Below, one piece after another: positions 10,278 to 20,547 of a DNA stretch of 64,000 bases. Position 1 is the stretch's first letter; each line of letters starts with the position of its first letter. The position numbers and the translations under genes are program-made. The stretch covers positions 124,001 to 188,000 of the forward strand of contig CP038117.1 of NCBI GenBank assembly GCA_004519485.1, in the 5' to 3' direction. The notes under the pieces are model-generated. The model was not told where the DNA came from. It worked only from the letters and a program-made list of their open reading frames with translations, and made no database searches. Origin of the DNA: Nannochloropsis oceanica (Eukaryota; Sar; Eustigmatophyceae; Eustigmatales; Monodopsidaceae).

Positions 10278-13200
10278 CAGCAGCAGAAGCAGCAGCAGAA
10301 GCAGCATCATCATCATCATGATGGTCAATTTATCGGGGGAGGAGGCGGCGGAGGAGGAGGTTATGCGGGTAGACTCGTCCTTTTCCTCCTCGTCAATGGC
10401 ATCGGCAGCGGCAACTTTCCGTAAGGACAAGGGACCACAGTCTCCGTGGCGGCCGAGTGGATGACGGTCAATTGTGAAGAAAGAAAAAGAAGGAGCTTGT
10501 CGTGTGCCTTTGGAGGGTGACGTCGACAGGCTGCGATATAAGTAAGAAAAGCAGTCGATGAAATACCATGGAGGACAGAGGAAATTGAGAAGGAGTACAT
10601 CCATTCCGGGATATTTATAGGGAAAGGGCAAATATTAACAAACGAGAGAGAGAAATAGAAGCGTGTCAGGGTAGGAGGAAAGGGAGAGAGAATGAGAAAG
10701 AGTGAGTATAATAAACTTGCTAGTGATGATGAGAAAGAGAGCGGAAAAGCCATTCACGATCACAAGAAGGGAAAACGCGGTGACAACGAAACCACCGAGA
10801 ACAAGGACGACGATGACAACGACGACAACAACAGCGACGGCGACAAGAAAACCAAGAGCAGTAGACATCGACAAAGTGCGAGGACAAGGACATCAACAAA
10901 CGACATGGATCCAAGGACCAAAGGTGGCTTAAGGCATTGAAAAGTTGTGCAGTTTTGCTGTGTATGCACGGACCCGCCTTCCTATCCACCCACACACCTC
11001 ATTCTTTCTTTTCCCCTTGATTGTCTTTTTTTTCAACGCTCAGCGGACAAGAGTTCGTGATGGAGAAAGTGACTGAGAAGACGACAAAAAGGTAAAACAA
11101 AATGAATGACCGGATGGAGGTTCTTTGTGAGAGAGGACATGAGAGATTACAAGCGATGGGGACGTACGCGTCTGATCCAAATTTTGCAGCGAGAAGAACA
11201 CGGGATGGTCTCACATGAGAATCGAGCATTATCAGTTATTTGTTCAATCTTGCCTGCGGACAAGTGTATTATTGCACCCGCGTGCATGAGCGTGTGTGCC
11301 TGTGAGAAAAGGGAAGGGTGGGGGAGATTGAAAGAGAAAGATAACGAGAGAGCGACTGATCAAGTAAGTTGTGTGATGTGTATGCATGTGCGTGTGTGAG
11401 AATGTGGAAGCAGCAGAGGGGTCTGTCCCCTTTTTCTCTTTGCGTCCCGAGCGCGTTACAAATTGGCAAACAGAGAGATAATAAGACGAGGTATACTAGA
11501 TTTTAGTGTGGAGAGAAAGGGAGGGAAGATTTGAATGGGATGGAAGGGAGGGTGATGGAGAATACAGCCTTGTCCTTTCTTTTTTGATGTGGCGCCTGGT
11601 ATTAATCCGACCCCATCCACAATGTTTTCATCCAATTGACGTAAAGCTTTTTATACCTGCCGTGTTATGTGACGATCGGAGAGTCTTGTCACGACACAAA
11701 AAACAGAGGGAAAGTGAGAGCAGGAGAGGAAGAAAATTCAATAGAAGCAACAGATGAAAAGACAGAGAGTTACAAAACTTGAGAATGGGTCGAGAAGAAG
11801 ATATTGGATCTGTATACTCTGCTCTTTTAGCGTGAATCATCCACCATACAACATGGTCGTCTTAACATGCCTTAACATGACAGAAATCAAAGAGAAGGAA
11901 TATTAGGGCAAGAGAAGTAATAGACAGTGATTACGGGAGAAACAAAGGGCGCTGGGGGCCTCTATGTCTTGTCGTCATGGACGAGACGCAGAGAGCATCC
12001 CGGACATATCTATATTGCGACTATGAGACAGACCAGCAGCAATCACTTGAGGAGCCACAACAATTTCATTCCTATCCATGACAAAATGTGCTTGTCTTTT
12101 TCCCACAATCGCAAACGCGACCAAAAGGAAGGAAATATAGACGCATTCGAATTGAAAATTATTTTTCTTTACTTCCTATAGCTTGGGCTTAGGTAGAATA
12201 ATGTTTAGACCACAGCACAACATTGACAGGGCAGGGGACACTTGTCGTGTTTGGGCGGGGTGCACTGTACAAGGGGCGAGATGATGCCCAGAGTGCCATT
12301 GCGCCCCCTACGCCTCTGTCATTTAGTTGGGTCGAAGCTTTGTCCATGTCTTTCTTCTTACAATAATGAGCGAGCACGATCCCTGCACCGATCGTACCGC
12401 GCCCAAATGCCACATCTCTGTATCACGGCATGCTGTCTTGGCCCAACACCTCCTAACCCTCGAAAATCAGCTATAAATTACAATGATTGGATGCACCACA
12501 GAGTCACACACGCGACAAAAGCCGATATGTCTTCCATAATTTGAAGCATCGGGCAAAGTGAAGCTGTGCAGCGGGGATAATGTGTGATAATGTATAACGG
12601 TGTATTGAAGAAGGGAGACAGAAAGAACAGTCCCGCGTGACGTCACGAAAAGGCAATTGCTGATTAAACTATTTTTCTGTGACGAGCACGAAGAAACCAA
12701 TGGCTGACAACAAAAGCGCGAAGCCAACTAACGAGGGTTATGAAAAACGAAGATATCAAGATTTGGTGCAAATGCAAGCATAGGTCGGAAGCCCTATGTG
12801 GTCCTTGGAGCGTGTAATCCTATATTTGTTTCTTTTTCTGTGCTCCATCACCACCATGCAATACTTACAACATCGCTCGCTCTCCATCGCAGAGGTACCC
12901 AATTAAGTACTTCAATTTCCGGTGGGGATGAGGAACACGCACTATCTGCTCAACACATCTACCCCGGTTAGCAGGCCATTGTCTTGAGTTGTGCTCTGCG
13001 AGAGCAATAGCCTCCATTTTGTGTTCTGCGAAATGCTGCAGCGCCCTATCGTTTTCTGCGAAGTCCTCTCAACCGCGCACGACGTCGCTGGCAGCGCTAC
13101 AATCACACCACCAAAAGATAGAGCGGCCTTGGTGAGCGACCCTGCGGGCCGGTGTGCGCATGAGACCATTTCCCACGACCGACACTAACACTTTACCTCC

Positions 13201-13352
13201 TCCCAGCGTACCCCGCGACGTGTGTGATGACCGAGTATAGAAGAGCCACTCCTCACCGCTCACGACATATCGCATCACATCAATTAGGCGGTCGTCCAGA
13301 ACTCGACCTAAAAAATAAATACGAACGTTGTCCTTCTATTAACACTTACAAG
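10278..13352. other. Large spacer, no gene recognised
   Basis: About 3.1 kb without a convincing gene, the longest such stretch in the window. The first 200 bases continue the CAG/AGC-rich sequence past the stop of the NYN gene. Further on it is AT-richer, with AGA/GAGA-rich and GT-rich runs and only short open frames. A minus-strand frame at 12189-12413 looks mildly protein-like but has no ATG and no upstream exon I could join. No tRNA, rRNA or snRNA signature was seen. Confidence 0.4.
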
Positions 13353-15970
13353 ATGGCGGCAGAGATACGGGAACTGCTGAAGGGCTCGCAGCGTGTTGTC
13401 ATCAAGGCTGGGACCTCCGTCGTCTCTACTCCCGAAGGCTATCCCTCCCTTGTGCGGTTGGCCAACATTGTGGAGCAGGTAAGCCACAAGATTTGTGAAA
13501 ATGGTTTTACGACGGATGTACGGGCGTTTGTCTTCTCCTCCTTTTACTTCGGGAAGGACAGTGTTACAGGCACATTTGTGTTTCAGGTCATGAGTAGGGG
13601 AGGATGTGGCTCCTCCACCTCGTTTTTCCGCCTCCAATGATGATTTCTTCCAACACCCACTTACATAGTAGTGATCAAAACACACTTTGAAATTCACTTG
13701 CGGGTGACATTTATCTCTGTCGAAGTCTAACACGCATCCCTTTTTTTCACCCTTCCTGCATCAAGATCTGCACCCTAAAAAATGAGGGGCGGGATGTCCT
13801 CCTCGTCACCAGCGGGTCCGTAGGCATTGGCCGGCAACTTCTCTCGAAGCAAAAACGCCTCTCCCTCTCTGTCCGTGACGTTGTCAGTGGTATCCCAAAC
13901 ACAACAGAAGCCGAAGAAGACGGGTACGACAGTGCGTGTGCGGCAGCTGGGCAATTAGGGCTCATGTCTTTGTATGACACCCTTTTTTCCACCCGACAAG
14001 TCGCTTCCTCCCAGATCCTTGTCACCGGCTACGACTTTACGTGTGCTGATCGGCGGGAGCATATTCAGTACTGTGTAAATTCCCTTCTTAAGCTTGGTAT
14101 CGTCCCTATCATCAATGAAAATGACGCTGTATCAGGTAATGAAGGCTACACGGAATCTACCGTCTTCTCCGACAACGACTCTCTCGCCGCGCTAGTCGCC
14201 AGCGAGGTGCAAGCCGAACTTCTCATTCTTCTGACGGACGTGGGGGGGGTATATGATAAGCCACCGAGTGATCCCGACGCCAAGCATGTCGGAATCTTCC
14301 GGCACGAATCCTGCCCCGACATTGGCGCTAAGTCCGCACAAGGCCGAGGAGGGATGCAAGCGAAGATTGCCGCGTCCATGATGGCGGCCAGGGAAGGTGT
14401 CGACCATGTTGTGATTGCAAGTGGGCATGAAATGGGTGTGATAGCAAAGATTGCCTCGGGGGAGAACACGGGGACATTGTTTTGTCGCGGCCTGTTGTAT
14501 CCGCCCGAGGACGATTTAATGACATCCACGGACTCTGTGCAATCCGCGTATGGAAGCGGAGGGGGAGACAGTAATGATGATGTTATGCCGGCGCGTGCAA
14601 TGAGCACCAATGGCTTGCTCGAGGGACTGCTGGCCGCAGAGGCTGATGGGGGGGTGCGTGGACAGGCTGAGGCGGCGAGGGAGGGACAGCGGTCGTTGGC
14701 AAGTCTGACGGGAGCAGAGAGGTCCACAATTCTTCGTGCCGTGGCGGCGGGCCTGCTTGAGAGCACCAAGGACATTCTCGCGGCGAATGAGAGAGATTTG
14801 GTGGCTGCGCGGGATTCGGAGTTGGCGGGCCCGTTGCTATCTAGGCTGGAGCTGAGTGAGGGGAAAATCAAGACCCTGGCCGAGGGAATTACGGCCTTGG
14901 CGGATATGGAGGAGCCGCTGGGGAGGATTATATCCCGAATGGAGGTTGCGTATGGCTTGGAGTTGACGCAGTTGACCGTACCGATTGGTGTGCTCCTAGT
15001 CGTGTTTGAGTCGCGCCCGGACTCCTTGCCGCAGATTGCAGCCTTGGCGTTGCGAAGTGGGAACGGATTGTTGTTGAAGGGTGGCAAGGAAGCATTGCAT
15101 TCCAATCAAGTCCTCCATCGCGTAATCACGGAAGCCATGACCACTGCCTCTCAAGGTGTCGTCCCCGCCGAGACCATCGGCCTTGTCACTTCCCGTGCGG
15201 AGGTCTCGGGCTTGTTAGAACTGGACGATGTCATCGATCTAGTTATCCCCAGGGGCTCCTCCGCCCTTGTCCGGAGCATCAAATCTCAGACCCGAATCCC
15301 TGTCTTGGGGCATGCCGAAGGTGTGTGTCACATTTACGTCGACCAGGCAGCGGACGTGACCAAAGCTTGCCGTATCGTGGTCGATGCCAAAACGGACTAC
15401 CCCGCGGCCTGCAACGCCGTCGAGACGCTTCTGCTTCACCGATCCTTCGTAGCGGATGGTGCTATTGCGGCAAGCAAAATCTTGCGCGCGCTTATGTCTG
15501 CAGGCGTAACGGTGTTGGGCGGGCCCGAGGCAGTGAAGGAGGGTTTGGTATCCCCAGGCCACGCAGCTAAGGACATGAAGCAAGAGTACGGGGAGCTGAC
15601 TATCACGGTTGAAGTCGTCCCGGATGTACACGCAGCAGTAGACCATATTCACAAGTATGGGAGCTCTCACACCGAGGCTATCATCACCGAAGATCAAGCA
15701 ACTGCAGAATACTTCCTCAAGAGCATTGATTCGGCCTGTGTCTTCCACAATGCCAGCACGCGTTTTGCAGACGGGTACCGGTTTGGATTGGGCGCAGAGG
15801 TTGGGATTAGTACCGGGAGGATTCATGCGCGAGGACCTGTGGGTGTAGAGGGACTGTTGACGACCAAGTGGCTTATGCAGTCGGCCGGGAGTCACACGGT
15901 GGCGGACTTTGCGCCGGGTGGGGGGGAGGTTTATGTGCATCGAAAGTTACCTTTGATCGAGGGAAAGTAA
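13353..15970 (+). CDS. P5CS: Delta-1-pyrroline-5-carboxylate synthase (bifunctional)
   Basis: Two exons, 13353-13478 and 13766-15970, joined in phase 0, give 776 residues, normal for the eukaryotic fusion enzyme. It makes glutamate semialdehyde/P5C from glutamate for proline and ornithine synthesis. Residues about 1-290 are glutamate 5-kinase: VVIKAGTSVVS at the N-terminus, LLVTSGSVGIGRQLL just after the splice, and FSDNDSLAALVASEV plus LLTDVGGVYDKPP. Residues about 330-776 are gamma-glutamyl phosphate reductase, with VLLVVFESRPDSLPQIAALA, GLLLKGGKEA, a catalytic-loop region YPAACNAVETLL (Cys), and GLGAEVGISTGRIHARGPV near the end. The ATG at 13353 gives a start like known P5CS proteins, with no evident targeting peptide. 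Confidence 0.96.
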
Positions 15971-16886
15971 GTGATTGATAATTGATCTTGTGTGCGTGTG
16001 AATGTGATTGTTTGTGTGTGCTCCTGAACAGGTGCGGGGTTTAAAGACGATTGAGAGGGAAAGAGAAGAGAGAAGCAGTTGAAAGTTATCAGTGTGTGAT
16101 GCATCAGAAAGTGTCCTTTCGCTTCCAAGCATGTGGTGGGGTCCCACTTCGCTATAGGAGTTTAGGGGTAATTGTTGGTGTTCGTAGTGTGTGTTATTGT
16201 TTTTGTTTGAGTTTAATTGGGCTATAGTAGAGAGAAAGGTGGTGGTGTGTAGTTGGGGCGTCGTCTTTCGCAGAATTATGCCTTGCGAGTGAGGAATCAC
16301 GAAGCATGAATCAAAGTTATGTGGACGGAAAGTATTTTTAGTGGTGGCAAAAAGCCGCATTTCGAAATACCGCAAAAATGGCTGTGTGGATTGCAAAGCC
16401 TCATGGTAAGCCTCATGGCACGATCAATTTGAGCACCTAAAATCAACGTAATGGAAACACAATTTTGGAAGTTGATGCCCAAAGAAATGTGAAAATCCTA
16501 GCCCTGATGAATCTGTGGTTTTCATGGGTTTTCGATAAATTTTCAAATTCTACCACTACCACCAGCGTGACAAAGAAGAAATATGAGAAGAGCATAGAGA
16601 GATGATTGATTGATTAGCTCTTTCAGGAATTGGCTAAAGGACGTGTTTTAGAGTGTCTTCCTTTGGTGCCGCGTATGCAATTTTTTCCTACCATGCTTCT
16701 TTCCTTGTAATCTCTTAACCATTGACACGATTTTTTCATGTGAGAGTCTCCATTCATCTGTCTTGCTTTACAACCTACACATTCTGGTAAACGAGGTGCT
16801 CCTCCACTTCAACTTTTACCATCAATAACTAGATTGCTCGCGTTAGTTTAAGAACCTGTCAAATCCTGTGCCTATCGCTGCTGGTC
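15971..16886. other. Convergent spacer, no gene recognised
   Basis: About 900 bases between P5CS (plus) and a minus-strand membrane protein, so it should contain two 3' UTRs. It is AT-rich with GT-rich runs. A 149-codon minus frame at 15947-16396 is open but not family-like. Confidence 0.4.
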
Positions 16887-19841
16887 TCACACCTGCAACG
16901 GTGGGAGCGGGCAGCACGTGTTCCCTTGCTCAGTGTGCCGTCTTCCTTCTCCTTCTGCCCCCCCGTCTTCAGTGAGATACAAGCCTCCTGTCTCTCCCAT
17001 CGCAATGGCCGACCGAGGCCGCAAAGGACTGAGAGATAAAGGCGTCACATCAAAGATCGAATTTAAAGTCGCACCCAACACTAACGGACGCGGAGTCTGG
17101 TAATAATGAAAGGCCCCTTCGCAATCCTCTTCCTCTTCCCCAGGAGTCAACGACACCTGCACGGCAGCAGGTAAATCGACCTCGTCCTCATTATCACTTT
17201 TCTTATCCTCCTTCTTCTCATCATCGTCAACACCTAAGCATAACCCCAGACGGCTCCGTGGCCGTCGCTGCTCCCGCTCCCACTCCTGCTCCTGCTCCTG
17301 ATGGGTGTGGTGATGAGATTGAGCATCATTGCTCTTGCGACGACCGATAACGCGACCAATGGGTGTGGTAATAGTGAGAGGAGGAGTGTACGGCAAGGCT
17401 CGCGGCGGGAGCTGTGATGTGATCCCATGCGCCTGCATCAGCTGCTGCTGCTTGCTTTCTTCGTCGTTGTCTTCTATGTACTGTCTATTACGATATAAAG
17501 CTGACGGAGATGCAAGCGTTGTCCTTTCACCTCCCCGTGGTGCTTCTTCACTCGCGATCCCTCCTCCACCTCCGCCTCCACTTCTTCTTCCTTCAATCAC
17601 CCTAATATGAAAAAAGGGCAACAACGACAATTCCTCCGCCACCTGAATCGTCATCTCATTTGCCGGCGACGAGAACATTTCTCGCCTTCCTTCCTCCCTC
17701 CCCTCTACCCTCTCTTTCACCCGACATGCTCTCTCCTTCCGCTTCTCCTGTGCTTTCAACAGTTTCTGATGGGGCGCCAACCTAAGAAGCAAACTGAGAC
17801 ACAATCTACACGTCTCTGCTACCCCCTGTGCCACCTGGCCTACTGATACCAACGCCCACCTCCCTGTCGCCATCCAGTGCAAAAACGCCGCCACAAACAG
17901 CAACATTGATCCCAATAAAACAAATGCCACTACACACTCATGCAACTGTCCCTGACTGGCCCAACACCCCCCTCCCGTCCGTCCGCCCTCCCTCCCTCCC
18001 TCCCTCAGCACCATCACCCCCCACACAAAACTAATCACCATCAAACAAGCCAAGGTTCTCAAAAGCCACAGCCCCTTCAACTCATGCTCCTCGGGATCGT
18101 CCCTAAATGACCTCTCTTTCTCCACCCACAGCCAGGCCGCTAGGACAAGATACCCCCCAAATCCCGTCGCAAGCGCAAATAGAAACCCCCTTGCTGCTCC
18201 ACACACCTCCATCTCCCCGGCAGGTAGCGCCGAGGTACGTCCCAATAAATAAAAGCTCGTCGTGACCAGGCAAAGGATAGCGACGTGCAAGCATGCCCAA
18301 AGGGCGGAGCAGATGAGATGGGGAAGGGAGAGAGGGAGGAAGCGCTTGTTGAAAGAGAAATGGCGGTTGGGTGTGAAGATAGTGGTAGTGGACGGGCGAG
18401 ATAGGGAAGTTGTGGAGGTGCGCAGGACAGTACTGCTACCGCTGCTGCTGCTGTCGTTGGTGCTGATGGAGGTGGAGGAGGAGGGAGCAAAAGCAGGAGG
18501 GGGGGAGGAACGACCCGAGCGAAGTGTACGATGTCGTATGGCAAAAGGAGAGGAGGCCAAGGCCGTTTGAAGAATATCATGAGAGAGTAACCACGTCGTC
18601 GTTTCTTCACTGCTGCTGCTGCTGCTGCGACTGTCGTTGTTATCGCCGCTCCTGGTGTGGGGACGGGTGCTTGTGGAAAGTGGAGAAGTCATATCGAAGT
18701 CCGAGATGCTTTCCTCCTGTGGCGATGACTCTCTCTGCCGCTGCTGCTCCTGCTCGTCCTGCTGCAGTAATGCCTGCTCCTCCTCAGAAACAGAGAAGGG
18801 GGAAAAGAGGAAGCTGCTGCTGGTGGTAGTCAGGGCAGTTCCAGTGTAAATCGGGGAAGACGAGATGTCATCGGTGGGTAAAAGTAGAGATAACGGGCCC
18901 AGCACTAAGGCAATGGCTCGTCGGACAGGAACCAGCCACTGTGTGGTAGCTAGAGCGTGGAGGGCCAAGCGCGCGGTTGTTGCATCTGCGCCTGTGCCTG
19001 CTCCTGACAACGACGACGACGTCGAGGCCCAGGGTGGAGAATCGGTATCCTCGGCAGTCAAACATACACACTGTATAATCAACAGAACCAAACACACCAC
19101 CGCGGACAAGTACCCTGCCCAGGAAAACACGTGATAAGCCGCCCCTAATGCAGGGTACCGGGCGATACACCCACTTTGCAAGTCTACCGCTCCCGCATAA
19201 ATCCAACTAAATAGGAAAAGCATGGGTAATCCAGGTATACTGTGGTTTCGTAGCCCCTCCAATCGTTGGAGGCCGCGGACGTGCGCCACCACGTCTTCGG
19301 CTTGAACTTCGCTGCTGCTGCACGAGGAGAATGGGGGCTTGGATGAAGCGAAGGAATGGATGGGGGAGTCATGCTGCTCCTCGTACTGCCATCTCTGCCG
19401 CCCTTGTTGCACTGGTTCCATCTCATTCGCCTCTTGCAGGTGTTGCGTTTTCTCACCATAACTCTGGCGGTACGTCTGCTGCCACACCGCGATCAATAAG
19501 CGGCGCTGTAGCCGATGCAAAATGTTTTGTAACAAGTAAAGGCCCAATCCAACGGTCAAAACCAAGACATACGCCGTCATATCCCGACAAGTGCCTCCAA
19601 TAACGATTGTATTGGATGTCGGAGAATGCGGCGAGGACAAAGACTGACGCACACCCCAGGCACCAATGCAAAAGACGAGGACGAGGCCGACGTCCAGCAG
19701 CAGAAGGCAGGTCTCTTTCGTGCTGGGACTGCCAGCGTGCTGGTGGAACTTTTCAATAAAGGCGCGCCAGTACTGTTCCGAAGGTGAAGACCACTGATAA
19801 CTCGGCGAGAATGATACTCGTGAGGGTGGAGGTCGCAACAT
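16887..19841 (-). CDS. Unrecognised multi-pass membrane protein, 984 residues
   Basis: One uninterrupted frame of 984 codons with an ATG start. I do not recognise the family. About nine hydrophobic segments are visible: roughly residues 45-64, 87-108, 203-222 and 235-260, a weaker one near 310, then four strong ones between about 505 and 665. The two membrane blocks are separated by about 180 residues of Ser/Thr/Gln/Glu-rich sequence. The C-terminal 300 residues are hydrophilic, basic then acidic, with no membrane segments. No cleavable signal peptide is obvious. Long open length, membrane pattern and isolated position support a real gene; function is unknown. Its 5' end points toward the 3' end of RPB1, so both genes run in the same direction. 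Confidence 0.75.
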   Translation of the reverse strand: MLRPPPSRVSFSPSYQWSSPSEQYWRAFIEKFHQHAGSPSTKETCLLLLDVGLVLVFCIGAWGVRQSLSSPHSPTSNTIVIGGTCRDMTAYVLVLTVGLGLYLLQNILHRLQRRLLIAVWQQTYRQSYGEKTQHLQEANEMEPVQQGRQRWQYEEQHDSPIHSFASSKPPFSSCSSSEVQAEDVVAHVRGLQRLEGLRNHSIPGLPMLFLFSWIYAGAVDLQSGCIARYPALGAAYHVFSWAGYLSAVVCLVLLIIQCVCLTAEDTDSPPWASTSSSLSGAGTGADATTARLALHALATTQWLVPVRRAIALVLGPLSLLLPTDDISSSPIYTGTALTTTSSSFLFSPFSVSEEEQALLQQDEQEQQRQRESSPQEESISDFDMTSPLSTSTRPHTRSGDNNDSRSSSSSSEETTTWLLSHDILQTALASSPFAIRHRTLRSGRSSPPPAFAPSSSTSISTNDSSSSGSSTVLRTSTTSLSRPSTTTIFTPNRHFSFNKRFLPLSLPHLICSALWACLHVAILCLVTTSFYLLGRTSALPAGEMEVCGAARGFLFALATGFGGYLVLAAWLWVEKERSFRDDPEEHELKGLWLLRTLACLMVISFVWGVMVLREGGREGGRTGGGCWASQGQLHECVVAFVLLGSMLLFVAAFLHWMATGRWALVSVGQVAQGVAETCRLCLSLLLRLAPHQKLLKAQEKRKERACRVKERVEGREEGRREMFSSPANEMTIQVAEELSLLPFFHIRVIEGRRSGGGGGGGIASEEAPRGGERTTLASPSALYRNRQYIEDNDEESKQQQLMQAHGITSQLPPRALPYTPPLTITTPIGRVIGRRKSNDAQSHHHTHQEQEQEWEREQRRPRSRLGLCLGVDDDEKKEDKKSDNEDEVDLPAAVQVSLTPGEEEEDCEGAFHYYQTPRPLVLGATLNSIFDVTPLSLSPLRPRSAIAMGETGGLYLTEDGGAEGEGRRHTEQGNTCCPLPPLQV

Positions 19842-20547
19842 TTTATGTCGTCTGTATGAAGGGATAGAGTGGGTGGGAGAAGGATTGGGACGTCAGAAAG
19901 GGGAGGAAAAGTGATGCTGAAAGGCAAACCTCTGGTGCGCAAGGTCTGGAAAAGCCGCCAGGCCTTTGAGAGGTAGCGGCGGGATGAGAGTGTGGTGGAG
20001 GGGGTGCCAATAGTGCGTGAGATGCAGTGCAGATGCAAGCAAGCAGATGCGGATGTGCAATTATGGATACTTAACGCATTTGGACCTCTCCAGTGACAAA
20101 AGACTCCACGAATGCCTAGCTTTAGGCCCAGCCATAGCTTCAATGCATGTTTAGGGCTTTGACAATGTGAAAAGTGCATGGGGAGCACGCAAGACATGTA
20201 ATATGACAGGAGCGAGTGGCGTGGTTGAAGCATGTCATGCCTCGCCGAGACTTTACGTGCCGCAATCCGGACCCGTCGTGTGGAATGGTCTAATTTCGAC
20301 AAAGAAAATGCGCTACATTGGGCACCAGTGCCAGGTACCAATAGCAATCTCATCTCAAGTTTTTTTTTGCCCTAGGGCTCTCAGTCCTTTCTTTTTGCTT
20401 TGTATTTTGGTTTCGTACGGTCAACTGATTCCCTGACACTGAAAATGCAAGCACCTCCATTCATCTCCTGCATCTCCTGAAAGATCTTGACCTACACGTG
20501 GATTTTTTTGTTTTTGAATTCATCGGATCCTACGTTATCGTACCCCT
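19842..20547. other. Spacer between two minus-strand genes
   Basis: About 700 bases holding the RPB1 3' UTR and the promoter of the 984-residue membrane protein. A minus frame runs through much of it (19577-20353) but overlaps the N-terminal coding part of that gene in another frame. I regard it as a shadow. Confidence 0.4.

Noticed and set aside
9895-10464. Ser/Ile-, Ala- and Leu-rich open frames over the NYN gene 3' end on both strands
   Set aside because: They are other-frame readings of the CAG tract that encodes polyGln; only the plus frame ending at 10277 continues the spliced protein.
12189-12413. Minus-strand 74-codon frame in the large spacer
   Set aside because: Begins with GTG, and the sequence upstream of its possible acceptor is not coding-like; too weak to call.
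12776-12886. Minus-strand 44-codon frame with several Cys (starting MESERCCKYC)
   Set aside because: Short, isolated, and its Cys spacing fits no zinc motif I know.
14146-15105. Minus-strand 319-codon frame across P5CS
   Set aside because: Fully antisense to well-conserved P5CS coding sequence; a shadow frame of GC-rich codons.
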